Source: DATFPK01 sp035264885
Lineage (GTDB): Bacteria > Actinomycetota > Thermoleophilia > Solirubrobacterales > 70-9
DNA: 10,746 nt
Direction of reading: 5' to 3'
Assembly (NCBI GenBank): GCA_035264885.1
Contig: DATFPK010000072.1
Span: 1-10,746 of the forward strand
Position numbers and translations under genes: made by a program. Below the pieces are notes generated by a model that did not search any database, was not told the DNA's origin, and worked only from the letters and a program-made list of their open reading frames with translations. This document shows, in pieces, positions 1 to 6,389 of the stretch (positions are counted from its first letter, which is position 1; each line of letters opens with the position of its first letter).

Positions 1-1
1 C

Positions 2-1519
2 GGGAGCCTTCTGACGACCGAGGGGAGCATCGATGCCGCCCGGTTCCCGAACTTCGCCGAGCTGGCCCGTCACGCGACGTGGTACCGCGGCGCGACCGCG
101 GCCGCAGACTCGACGCCGATGGCGGTGCCGGCGCTCCTCTCCGGGCGGACGCCGGACCCGGACCAACTGCCCGCCGCCACCGACCAGCCGCACAACCTGT
201 TCACGCTCCTCGGCGGCACCTACCGAATGCGGGTGAACGAGGAGGCGACTCGCCTCTGCCCGGAGGATCTCTGCCCCGACGAGGAGCGCGAGGGCGCCGG
301 AGACCGGCTCGGCTCGCTGTTCTCGGATCTGCGCGTCGTCTCCGAGCACCTCCTGCTGCCGAACGCCCTCCGCGAGGGCCTGCCGGACGTCGACCAGACC
401 TTCGGCGGGTTCGCCACCGAGGTCGGTAGCGTCGAGGCCCCGCGGTTCGCGGTCAACGACCGGCTTCAGCTCTCGACCGCGCTGAGTGGCGACGAGTCCG
501 ACGAGGAGCGCTTCGTCTCCTTCCTCCACGGCATCGACGGGCGCGACGGGATGCTCGACTTCCTGCACCTCGAGGTGCCGCACTATCCGTGGGTCCACTT
601 CCCGGACGGGCGCAGGTACTCCGAGCTCGAAAGCGAGTTCAAGCCGTTCTTCGACGACGCGGGAAGGTTTCAGGCGCCGCTCTACGTGACGAACGCGGCG
701 CTCCAGCGACACCTGCTCGAGACCGGGTACGCCGACACGCTGCTGGGGGCGGTGATCGAGAAGCTCCGCCGAGTCGGGGCCTGGCGGCGGGCGATGGTCG
801 TCGTCGTCTCCGACCACGGCGCCGCCTTCATCCCAGGGGAGTTCCGGCGCGCCGCGACGCCTGGAAACCTCGGCCAATTGTCTCCCGTGCCGCTGTTCGT
901 CAAGGAGCCGGGCAGGGTCAGGGGCAGCGTCGTCGACCGCCATTTCTGCCTGACCGCGCTCCTGCCGCTGATCGCACGGAGGCTGGGCGCCGAATATCCC
1001 TGGGAGCCCGAAGCGTGCTCTCCGCGGCGGGTCAGGCAGAGCCGGATCGGGAACGAGGAGCTCGGGGAGGGCTTCACGACGGCGTCGTTCGCCCGGGTGC
1101 GACGGGAGCTCCGCCGGTTCGTCGCCCGGATCGATCGGCTCTTCGGCTCCGGGGGGTGGGCGCCCCTCTACGCGCTCGGGTCCGCGCGCGGGCTGGTCGG
1201 CACGCCCGCGGCGGCGGCGCGGCTCGCCGGGGGCGGCGGCCCGGCTCGCTTCGAGGACGCGGACAGGTTCGGATCCGGGCCGACCCCGGAGACCCTCCTG
1301 CGCGGGGAGGCATCGGGGGTCGAACCGGGCACACCGCTGGCGGTGGCGGTCAACGGCCGGTTTGCGGCAAGCGATGTGGCCTTCGAAGCCGACGGCGCCG
1401 CAAGGTTCTCGATCCTCTTTCCGCCGCGGGCTCTGCGCCACGGCCCGAACGTGGTCGAGCTGTACGCGGTCCGCCGGGCGGGGCCCGACCCGGTCGTCAC
1501 GCTGCTGGGGTCGGCCTGA
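2..1519 (+). CDS. Sulfatase/alkaline phosphatase-superfamily hydrolase or transferase, 3' part (5' end outside window)
   Basis: The reading frame is open from base 2 to the TGA at 1517-1519, giving 505 visible residues. The true start lies left of the window, and the ATG at 119 is only an internal Met. Visible residues 11-50 (I-D followed by RFPNFAELA, then STPMAVPALLSGRTP) match the part of the sulfatase fold around the nucleophile. A later VVVSDHG (Asp271, His272 of the visible part) matches the conserved Asp-His metal pair near the end of the catalytic domain. Residues from about 370 to the end form a separate beta-rich tail (VAVNGRFAA, then FPPRALRHGPNVVEL) of the kind seen in actinobacterial membrane-anchored sulfatase-like proteins. 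Any membrane segments would be in the missing N-terminus. The canonical C/S-x-P-x-R formylglycine signature is not intact: it reads S-T-P-M-A. The substrate cannot be named; phosphate- or phospholipid-headgroup transfer is as likely as sulfate ester hydrolysis. The stop overlaps the next gene's ATG by one base. Confidence 0.8.
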   Translation, partial: GSLLTTEGSIDAARFPNFAELARHATWYRGATAAADSTPMAVPALLSGRTPDPDQLPAATDQPHNLFTLLGGTYRMRVNEEATRLCPEDLCPDEEREGAGDRLGSLFSDLRVVSEHLLLPNALREGLPDVDQTFGGFATEVGSVEAPRFAVNDRLQLSTALSGDESDEERFVSFLHGIDGRDGMLDFLHLEVPHYPWVHFPDGRRYSELESEFKPFFDDAGRFQAPLYVTNAALQRHLLETGYADTLLGAVIEKLRRVGAWRRAMVVVVSDHGAAFIPGEFRRAATPGNLGQLSPVPLFVKEPGRVRGSVVDRHFCLTALLPLIARRLGAEYPWEPEACSPRRVRQSRIGNEELGEGFTTASFARVRRELRRFVARIDRLFGSGGWAPLYALGSARGLVGTPAAAARLAGGGGPARFEDADRFGSGPTPETLLRGEASGVEPGTPLAVAVNGRFAASDVAFEADGAARFSILFPPRALRHGPNVVELYAVRRAGPDPVVTLLGSA

Positions 1520-1992
1520 TGCGCCCGCCGGTACAAGTGCGGGTTGCCCCCCGGCGGGAGGCGGGCGAGGTGGCGCGGCTGCTGGGCGGCTTCCGCGACT
1601 ACTACGGCCAGGCGGACCCGCCGGACGACGTGATCGCCGCGGCGGTCGACGGGCTGATCGGCGACCCGGCCACCGAGTTCCTCCTGGCCGGCGAGCCCGC
1701 CGCGGGCGTCGCCCAGGTCCGGTTCCGCCTCTCTGCCTGGACCGGCGTCGAGGACGCCTGGCTCGAGGACGTATTCGTCGAAGACGACGCGCGCGGGAGA
1801 GGACTCGGCCGGGCCCTGGTCGAGGCGGCGGTGGAGCGCGCCCGCAGCCGCGGCTGCGCCCGGATCCAGCTCGATGCCAACGAGCGCAACGAAGGCGCCC
1901 TGCGGCTCTACCGGGCCCTCGGCTTCGAGACCGGCTCGCCCGAGCGGTGGGACGGGGGGAGGGACCTCTACTTCACGCGGTGGCTGAGATGA
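1519..1992 (+). CDS. GNAT-family N-acetyltransferase
   Basis: This gene encodes a 157-residue single-domain protein of normal GNAT length. The acetyl-CoA pyrophosphate-binding loop is visible as RGRGLG at residues 92-97, preceded by the strand LEDVFVEDD. The C-terminal part has N-E-R-N-E-G-A and L-Y-R-A-L-G-F-E (about residues 121-137), with Tyr131 in the position that often acts as general acid. It should transfer an acetyl group from acetyl-CoA to an amine in the cytoplasm; the substrate (amino acid, peptide N-terminus, antibiotic or polyamine) cannot be read from the sequence. The start is the ATG at 1519, within TGATG, so it is probably translationally coupled to the upstream sulfatase-like gene. 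An in-frame open stretch runs far upstream but is only the high-GC shadow of that gene. Confidence 0.88.
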   Translation: MRPPVQVRVAPRREAGEVARLLGGFRDYYGQADPPDDVIAAAVDGLIGDPATEFLLAGEPAAGVAQVRFRLSAWTGVEDAWLEDVFVEDDARGRGLGRALVEAAVERARSRGCARIQLDANERNEGALRLYRALGFETGSPERWDGGRDLYFTRWLR

Positions 1993-2014
1993 CTCCGGCC
2001 CCTGAACCCGCTTG

Positions 2015-2055
2015 CGTGGCCCGTTCCCCTACATATCTCGGGGTTTCGGGCCACG
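2015..2055. terminator. Nested inverted repeat between convergent genes, candidate bidirectional terminator
   Basis: The 77-base gap between the GNAT stop and the hydrolase stop contains a perfect 9-bp inverted repeat, CGTGGCCCG (2015-2023) against CGGGCCACG (2047-2055). Inside it is a second stem, CCCC (2026-2029) against GGGG (2040-2043), closing a 10-nt AT-rich loop. The two stems are separated by a small TT/TTT internal loop. There is no clear U-tract on either strand, so this would be the I-shaped, U-poor terminator type common in high-GC actinobacteria. The position between two converging 3' ends supports the terminator reading. Confidence 0.7.
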
Positions 2056-2069
2056 GAAGGGGCTGGATC

Positions 2070-2753
2070 CTACTTGGCGCCTAGTTTGGCGGCGGCGTCG
2101 CGGAAGTTCTTGACCTCCGCGCTCGGGGCCTTGCGGCCCTCGAGCTTCTCGCCGTGGCGGTTGACCCAGATAACGGGCACGTTCATCTTCAGCACCGGCG
2201 CGACGTCGTTCTCGTAGCCCGCTCCGATGTGGACCCAGCCCTTCTTGCCGCCGATCCGCCGGGCCGTCTCCTTGAAGTGGGTCGGTTCGGGCTTGTAGCT
2301 GCGGACCTGCTGCGCGGTGACAACCAGGTCGAGGTCGGTGCGGAGGTGCCGGCGTGAGACGCCGAGGAGCTTGTCGTCGATGTTCGAGACGATCCCTACC
2401 TGGTAGCGCTTGGCCAGCCGGTCCATCGCCGCGTTCGCCTCCCGAAAGGGCATCCAGTAGGCGACGCTGTCGGGCAGGTACTGGGCCCGCGAGGGCTCGA
2501 TCTCCCAGCCCAGCTCGCCGGCGACCTTGACGATCGTCCGCCGCAGTACCTCGGCGTAGAGCTCGTAGGAGCCGGCCATGATCTCCGCCTGGACCTCCAT
2601 GAAACGGTCCAGGAAGGGCCGGTCCTCGAAGCTGAAGCCGTCCTTCTCGGCCTCCTTGCGGGTCGCGTCGAGGATCCCCTTCTCCCAATCGATGAGGGTG
2701 CCGTAGCAGTCGGCGGTTACCCATTCGATGTTCTTCAGGGCAGGTAGAGGCAT
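2070..2753 (-). CDS. HAD-superfamily hydrolase, haloacid dehalogenase type II-like
   Basis: The protein has 227 residues, a usual length for this family. HAD motif I is D15-C-Y-G-T-L-I-D-W, with Asp15 as the expected nucleophile; the Tyr-Gly-Thr-Leu pattern is typical of the L-2-haloacid dehalogenase branch rather than the DxDGT phosphatases. Motif II is Ser123-Asn124 (VSNIDD), motif III is Lys154 (SYKPEP) and motif IV is G-Y-E-N-D183-V. A helical cap lies at about residues 22-100. Members hydrolyse C-halogen or phosphate-ester bonds through an aspartyl-enzyme intermediate; which applies here is not decidable. I chose the ATG at 2753 because MPLPALKNIEW leads directly into the first beta strand. 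An extension to 2819 would add 22 Pro/Gly/Arg-rich residues encoded by the hairpin and promoter region. It is divergent from sucC across 64 bases. Confidence 0.82.
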   Translation of the reverse strand: MPLPALKNIEWVTADCYGTLIDWEKGILDATRKEAEKDGFSFEDRPFLDRFMEVQAEIMAGSYELYAEVLRRTIVKVAGELGWEIEPSRAQYLPDSVAYWMPFREANAAMDRLAKRYQVGIVSNIDDKLLGVSRRHLRTDLDLVVTAQQVRSYKPEPTHFKETARRIGGKKGWVHIGAGYENDVAPVLKMNVPVIWVNRHGEKLEGRKAPSAEVKNFRDAAAKLGAK

Positions 2754-2761
2754 GCGAGGAG

Positions 2762-2779
2762 GCCCCCCTTTCGGGGGGC
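2762..2779 (-). promoter_or_regulatory. GAAA-tetraloop hairpin in the predicted hydrolase leader
   Basis: Read on the minus strand, this is a perfect 7-bp stem, GCCCCCC with GGGGGGC, closed by GAAA, a stable GNRA tetraloop. The A/G-rich side (AAAGGGGGG) is the only Shine-Dalgarno-like sequence upstream of the ATG at 2753 and ends about 9 bases before it, so the folded hairpin would hide it. A role in translation control or transcript stability is inferred. Confidence 0.5.
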
Positions 2780-2783
2780 GGGC

Positions 2784-2789
2784 ATTATG
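2784..2789 (-). promoter_or_regulatory. Candidate -10 box (CATAAT) for the hydrolase gene
   Basis: The minus strand reads CATAAT, five of six matches to the sigma-70 type TATAAT and one of the few AT-rich spots in the divergent region. A transcript starting about 7 bases downstream would begin at the foot of the GAAA hairpin. No convincing -35 box is visible at a 16-18-base spacing. Confidence 0.4.
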
Positions 2790-2800
2790 CCCTATTGGGG

Positions 2801-2806
2801 TAGGCT
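2801..2806 (+). promoter_or_regulatory. Candidate -10 box (TAGGCT) for sucCD
   Basis: TAGGCT fits the actinobacterial TAnnnT -10 pattern and lies 11 bases before the sucC ATG. A start site about 7 bases downstream would give a leader of only a few bases. No Shine-Dalgarno sequence is present between the box and the ATG, in keeping with a leaderless or near-leaderless mRNA. No clear -35 box is seen. Confidence 0.45.
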
Positions 2807-2817
2807 GCCGCCGCCCC

Positions 2818-3954
2818 ATGGACCTGCTCGAGTATCAGGGCAAGGAGCTCTTCGCGCGGCATGACGTGCCCGTGCCGACCGGGCGTCATGCCGGCACGGT
2901 TGAGGAGGCGGTCGGCGCCGCCGACGAGGTCGGCTACCCGTGCGTGGTCAAGGCCCAGGTGGCGATCGGCAAGCGCGGGAAGCACGGCGGGATCAAGCTG
3001 GCCGCGGATGCCGATGAGCTGCGTACCCACGCCGAGGCGATCCTGGGCATGGACATCCGCGGGTTCACCGTCCACGAGCTTTGGATCGAGGAGGCCTCGC
3101 AGATCGCCGACGAGTACTACGCCTCGATCATCCTCGACCGCGGCGAGAAGAAGCTGCTCGCGATGCTCTCGCGGATGGGCGGGATGGACGTCGAGGAGAT
3201 GGCCGAGAAGGACCCGTCGGCCCTGGTCCGCCGGCATCTCGACCCACGCGCGAGCCTCGGCAAGGACGTCGCCGCGGAGATCGCCGCCGAGGCGAAGATC
3301 GACGAGGACGTGCAGGAGGGCGTGGCCGACATGCTGGTCAGGCTGCACGACGTCGCCTGGGCCGAGGACGCGACCCTGATCGAGGTCAACCCGCTGATAG
3401 TCACCGAGGACCGGCGGGTGGTGGCCCTCGACGCGAAGGCGACGATCGACAACAACTCCCTGTTCCGGCACGAGGACCTCGCCGGCCTCAAGGACCTCTC
3501 CGCCGAGGACCCGCTCGAGGCGCAGGCGAAGGAGAAGGGGCTCACCTACGTCCGCCTCGACGGCAACATCGGGATCCTCGCCAACGGCGCCGGCCTCTGC
3601 ATGTCGACCCTCGACGTGGTCGCCCAGGCGGGCGGCAAGCCGGCCAACTTCCTTGACGCGGGCGGCGGCTCGAAGGCCGAGGTCATCGTCGATGCCCTCG
3701 AGGTGATCACGTCGGACCCGAACGTCGGCGCGATCCTCTTCAACATCTTCGGCGGCATCACCCGCTGCGACGAGATCGCCAAGGGGATCGTCGAGGCCTC
3801 GAACCGCGTTGAGCTGACTGTTCCGCTCGTCGTCCGCCTCGACGGAACCAACTCCGAGGAGGGGTTGGCGATCCTGGCCGAGGCCGACCTCCCGAACCTC
3901 CACCAGGAGAAGACCATGCTCGGCGCCGCCGAGCGGGTCGTCGAGCTCGCGTAA
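2818..3954 (+). CDS. sucC: Succinyl-CoA synthetase (ADP/GDP-forming) beta subunit
   Basis: SucC is the nucleotide-binding subunit of succinyl-CoA synthetase. With SucD it interconverts succinyl-CoA plus NDP and phosphate with succinate, CoA and NTP in the TCA cycle. The 378-residue protein begins with the family-typical MDLLEYQGKELFARHDVPVP, which fixes the start at the ATG at 2818 rather than any upstream in-frame codon. An ATP-grasp domain covers about residues 9-225, with VVKAQV and R-G-K-x-G-G for nucleotide binding, and Asn191 (EVNPL) and Asp205 (ALDAK) as the Mg ligands. The CoA-ligase-like domain follows, with GNIGILANGAGL, FLDAGGG and FNIFGGITRCDEIA. The nucleotide loop reads AIGKRGKHGG instead of the commoner xxGGRGKAGG. 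The stop overlaps the sucD ATG in TAATG, so translation is probably coupled to keep 1:1 subunit synthesis. Confidence 0.97.
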   Translation: MDLLEYQGKELFARHDVPVPTGRHAGTVEEAVGAADEVGYPCVVKAQVAIGKRGKHGGIKLAADADELRTHAEAILGMDIRGFTVHELWIEEASQIADEYYASIILDRGEKKLLAMLSRMGGMDVEEMAEKDPSALVRRHLDPRASLGKDVAAEIAAEAKIDEDVQEGVADMLVRLHDVAWAEDATLIEVNPLIVTEDRRVVALDAKATIDNNSLFRHEDLAGLKDLSAEDPLEAQAKEKGLTYVRLDGNIGILANGAGLCMSTLDVVAQAGGKPANFLDAGGGSKAEVIVDALEVITSDPNVGAILFNIFGGITRCDEIAKGIVEASNRVELTVPLVVRLDGTNSEEGLAILAEADLPNLHQEKTMLGAAERVVELA

Positions 3955-4832
3955 TGTCGATCGTCGTCGGCGAGGAGACCAAGCTGGTGGTCAGCGGGCT
4001 GACCGGCCGGGAGGGCTCGTTCCACGGCCTGCGCAATCGTGACTACGGGACCGACCTCGTCGCCGGCGTCACTCCCGGCAAGGGCGGCCAGGACGTCGAC
4101 GGCGTTCCGGTCTTCGACTCGATCGCCGACGCCGTCGCCGAGACCGGCGCCAACACCTCGATGGTCTTCGTCCCCGCCCGCTTCGCCGCTGCCTCGATAG
4201 ACGAGGCGCTCGACGCCGGCATCGGCACCGTCATCGCGATCACCGAGGGCATCCCGGGTCTCGACATGCTGAAGACGTATTGGAAGGCGCGCGAGGCCGG
4301 GACCCGCCTGATCGGGCCGAACTGCCCCGGCGTCCTCTCGCCGGGCAAGGCGAACGTCGGGATCATCCCGGCCCAGTTCTTCGACCCCGGCAGGATCGGC
4401 GTGGTCTCCAAATCCGGGACCCTGACCTACCAGATCGGCAACGAGATCAAGCAGGCCGGTGAGGGCAACTCGAGCATCGTCGGGATCGGCGGCGACCCGA
4501 TCGTCGGTTCGGACTTCATCGACGTCCTCACTCTCTACGAAGAGGATCCCGAGACCGACCTGATCGTCATGGTCGGAGAGATCGGCGGCGACGCCGAGGA
4601 GCGGGCCGCCGACTTCATCGCCGAACGGATCGCCAAGCCCGTGGTCGCATACATCGCCGGGTTCACGGCCCCGCCCGGCAAGCAGATGGGCCACGCCGGC
4701 GCGATCATCTCCGGCTCCTCCGGCACCGCCGAGGCGAAGAAGGCGGCGCTGGAGGCCCGCGGCGTCCAGGTGGGGACGAACCCGACCGAGACCGCTCGGA
4801 TCGCAGTCGAGACCCTCCGCACCCGAGCCTGA
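3954..4832 (+). CDS. sucD: Succinyl-CoA synthetase alpha subunit
   Basis: SucD is the CoA-binding and phosphohistidine-carrying subunit that pairs with the SucC encoded immediately upstream. At 292 residues it has the normal family length. The N-terminal Rossmann-type CoA-binding domain shows VVSGLTGREGSFH, then GVTPGKGG, FVPARFAA and ITEGIP. The second, ligase-CoA domain shows GPNCPGVLSPG, VVSKSGTLTYQIG, GIGGDPIVGSDF and YIAGFTAPPGKQMGHAGAI. His247 in MGHAGAI is the expected phosphorylated histidine, equivalent to His246 of the E. coli protein. All signature motifs are intact, so the enzyme is expected to be active. The next gene appears to have its own promoter box after a 54-base gap. Confidence 0.97.
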   Translation: MSIVVGEETKLVVSGLTGREGSFHGLRNRDYGTDLVAGVTPGKGGQDVDGVPVFDSIADAVAETGANTSMVFVPARFAAASIDEALDAGIGTVIAITEGIPGLDMLKTYWKAREAGTRLIGPNCPGVLSPGKANVGIIPAQFFDPGRIGVVSKSGTLTYQIGNEIKQAGEGNSSIVGIGGDPIVGSDFIDVLTLYEEDPETDLIVMVGEIGGDAEERAADFIAERIAKPVVAYIAGFTAPPGKQMGHAGAIISGSSGTAEAKKAALEARGVQVGTNPTETARIAVETLRTRA

Positions 4833-4873
4833 TCCGCTCCCGGTCGGAATGGCGCGCTGCTCTACGCGCTCGC

Positions 4874-4879
4874 TAGGTT
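4874..4879 (+). promoter_or_regulatory. Candidate -10 box (TAGGTT), leaderless start for the epimerase-like gene
   Basis: TAGGTT is followed by exactly 7 bases and then GTG at 4887, the spacing at which transcription would begin on the start codon itself. The same arrangement occurs at 6377-6392. The short GAGGG between them is too close to the GTG (2 bases) to work as a Shine-Dalgarno site. No good -35 box is visible. Confidence 0.5.
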
Positions 4880-4886
4880 GAGGGCG

Positions 4887-5465
4887 GTGACGAGCAGGCG
4901 ATCCGACACCGATGCCGATTGGAGTGGAGCTGCCCCCGAGTTCCGGCAGGCCGGCCGTGGCGACGTCGCGACGCCGGACAGCCAGATCGCGACGCCGGAT
5001 GGCGGCCCGATCCGCGACCTGATCGACGGCGTGCTGGTCCGCGAGGCGCGGACGATCCCGGACGATCGCGGGACGGTCTGCGTGATGTTCGACCCACGCT
5101 GGGGGTTCACCGAGGAGCCGCTCGCCTACACCTACCAGGTGACGATCAGGCCGGGCGCCGTCAAGGGCTGGATCCGCCACGCGACCTACGACGACCGGCT
5201 CTTCCTCTCCAGGGGGAGCTTCAAGTGGGTGCTGTTCGACGATCGCGAGGCCTCGCCGACCAACGGCCGGCTCAACGAGCTCTACTTCGACGCGCATCAC
5301 CGCAGCCTGCTGCGGATCCCGCGGGGCGTCTGGCACGCCGTGCAGAACATCGGCATCGAGGACACGCTGATGGTCAACCACCCGACCCGTGCCTACGACT
5401 ATGAGAGCCCGGACAAGACGCGCCTCCCGCTCGACACCGAGCGGATCCCCTACCGCTTCGATTAG
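4887..5465 (+). CDS. Cupin-fold sugar epimerase-like protein (dTDP-4-dehydrorhamnose 3,5-epimerase-like)
   Basis: The protein has 192 residues from the GTG at 4887. The first 45 or so are polar and poorly conserved in look, and the cupin barrel follows. Visible features are a beta strand with TYQVTIRPGAVKGWIRH (His98 in the position of the RmlC-type catalytic His), LSRGSFKWVLFDDR, then RIPRGVWHAVQNIG. The closing segment, NHPTRAYDY followed by RLPLDTERIPYRF, is typical of dTDP-sugar 3,5-epimerase relatives. Such proteins epimerise or isomerise nucleotide-activated keto-sugars for surface glycans. The exact reaction is not assignable because the usual RGLHYQ signature is replaced by KGWIRH. 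A TTG at 4878 is an alternative in-frame start but would lie inside the predicted -10 box. The glycosyltransferase that follows suggests a joint role in polysaccharide or glycolipid synthesis. Confidence 0.75.
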   Translation: MTSRRSDTDADWSGAAPEFRQAGRGDVATPDSQIATPDGGPIRDLIDGVLVREARTIPDDRGTVCVMFDPRWGFTEEPLAYTYQVTIRPGAVKGWIRHATYDDRLFLSRGSFKWVLFDDREASPTNGRLNELYFDAHHRSLLRIPRGVWHAVQNIGIEDTLMVNHPTRAYDYESPDKTRLPLDTERIPYRFD

Positions 5466-5502
5466 CGACGCGCGGCGCGCCGCCGCCCTCGCGCGGGCCG
5501 GT

Positions 5503-6369
5503 TTGAACGCGGCCCGCCCGGCGCCGGCCGTCGCCGACCCGCCGCTCGTCAGCGTCGTCACCGCGACCTACAACTGGTCCTCGGTGCTGCGCTACGCGAT
5601 CGACTCGGTACGCGGGCAGTCCTATCCCCGTTGGGAGATGGTCGTCGTCGGCGACGCCTGCACCGACGATTCGGAGGAGGTCGTCCGCTCCTTCGGCGAC
5701 CCCCGGGTCCGCTGGCACAACCGGGAGGTCAACTCGGGCAGCCAGTCGATGCCGAACAATGACGGGATCGCCCTCGCCCGCGGTGAGTTCGTGGCGTATC
5801 TCGGGCATGACGACCTCTGGTCCCCCGACCACATCCAGCGTCTGGTGGCGACGACACGCCGCAGCGGCGCCGACGTCGCGTTCTCCCTGTGCGAGATCAT
5901 CGGGCCGCCGGGAACCGGGTTGCGAGGGCTTGCCGGCACCACGCCGCGCGGCGGCTACGCGGGCGGACACCTTCCGCCGAGCTCGGTCCTCCACCGCAGG
6001 TCGATGAGCGAGGAGATCGGCGGCTGGCGCGACTATCGCGAGACGGAGGCCGGGCCGGACGTCGAGTTCATGGAGCGGGCGCTCGCGCGGGGCATGTCGT
6101 TCGCGTGCTCCTGGGCCCTGACGGCGTTCAAGCTGCCCGCCGTGATGCGCCCGGGCGTCTACCGGCAGCGCCCGTGCGGCGAGCAGCGTGAGCTGGCCCG
6201 GAGGATCTCCGCGGAGCGGGGCTTCCGGCTGCGTGAGCCGGTCCGGATCGCGATGTCGTGGGCGAGGCACCCGCGGGGAGCGCTGGCCAGCCATTCGCCG
6301 ACCGTCCCCGCGGGCGCTGGGAAAGGCGCGCTGATCAGGGAGGGGAGGCGGATCCGGGGCCTCGAATAG
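5503..6369 (+). CDS. Family 2 (GT-A fold) glycosyltransferase
   Basis: The protein has 288 residues if it starts at the TTG at 5503. It opens with the GT2 strand PLVSVVTATYNWSSVLRYAI, followed by VVVGDACTDDSEEVV (Asp51 expected to bind the nucleotide), N-N-D-G-I-A-L-A-R-G-E-F, and H102-D-D-L-W, the DxD-like metal/UDP-sugar motif. A later E-x-G-x-D-V-E-F-M-E-R segment may hold the catalytic base (GT2 ED-type region). No membrane helix is evident, so it is a cytoplasmic or peripheral enzyme that transfers a sugar from a nucleotide donor. The frame is open back to the GTG at 5389 and the ATG at 5401, both inside the epimerase-like gene. That extension encodes Arg/Ser/Ala-rich low-complexity residues and needs a 65-77-base overlap, so I prefer 5503, although no strong ribosome-binding site supports any of the three. 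It is probably co-transcribed with the upstream gene. Confidence 0.82.
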   Translation: MNAARPAPAVADPPLVSVVTATYNWSSVLRYAIDSVRGQSYPRWEMVVVGDACTDDSEEVVRSFGDPRVRWHNREVNSGSQSMPNNDGIALARGEFVAYLGHDDLWSPDHIQRLVATTRRSGADVAFSLCEIIGPPGTGLRGLAGTTPRGGYAGGHLPPSSVLHRRSMSEEIGGWRDYRETEAGPDVEFMERALARGMSFACSWALTAFKLPAVMRPGVYRQRPCGEQRELARRISAERGFRLREPVRIAMSWARHPRGALASHSPTVPAGAGKGALIREGRRIRGLE

Positions 6370-6376
6370 CCGTTGC

Positions 6377-6382
6377 TAGGCT
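6377..6382 (+). promoter_or_regulatory. Candidate -10 box (TAGGCT), leaderless start for the aminotransferase
   Basis: TAGGCT is followed by 7 bases (CGCCGAC) and then the ATG at 6390. This spacing predicts that the transcript begins at the A of the start codon. No Shine-Dalgarno sequence is present. It also implies that the aminotransferase is transcribed separately from the glycosyltransferase, which ends at 6369. Confidence 0.55.
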
Positions 6383-6389
6383 CGCCGAC

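Noticed and set aside
589..1992. 467-residue frame fusing an upstream stretch to the GNAT domain
   Set aside because: The upstream part is a shadow of the sulfatase-like gene (Arg/Ala/Gly-rich). The GNAT domain is complete from the coupled ATG at 1519.
2754..2819. N-terminal extension of the hydrolase to a start at 2819
   Set aside because: It would translate the hairpin and promoter region into Pro/Gly/Arg-rich residues. The ATG at 2753 begins right before the conserved first strand.
4852..4873. Short GCGCG/CGCGC inverted repeat after sucD as a terminator
   Set aside because: A 5-bp alternating GC stem is expected by chance in this composition, with no T-run. The 54-base gap shows nothing stronger.
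3546..5561. 671-residue open frame on the minus strand across sucC/sucD and the epimerase gene
   Set aside because: It is exactly antisense to two unmistakable genes, its translation is Asp/Val/Arg/Gly-biased with no domain, and long antisense frames are expected in GC-rich DNA.
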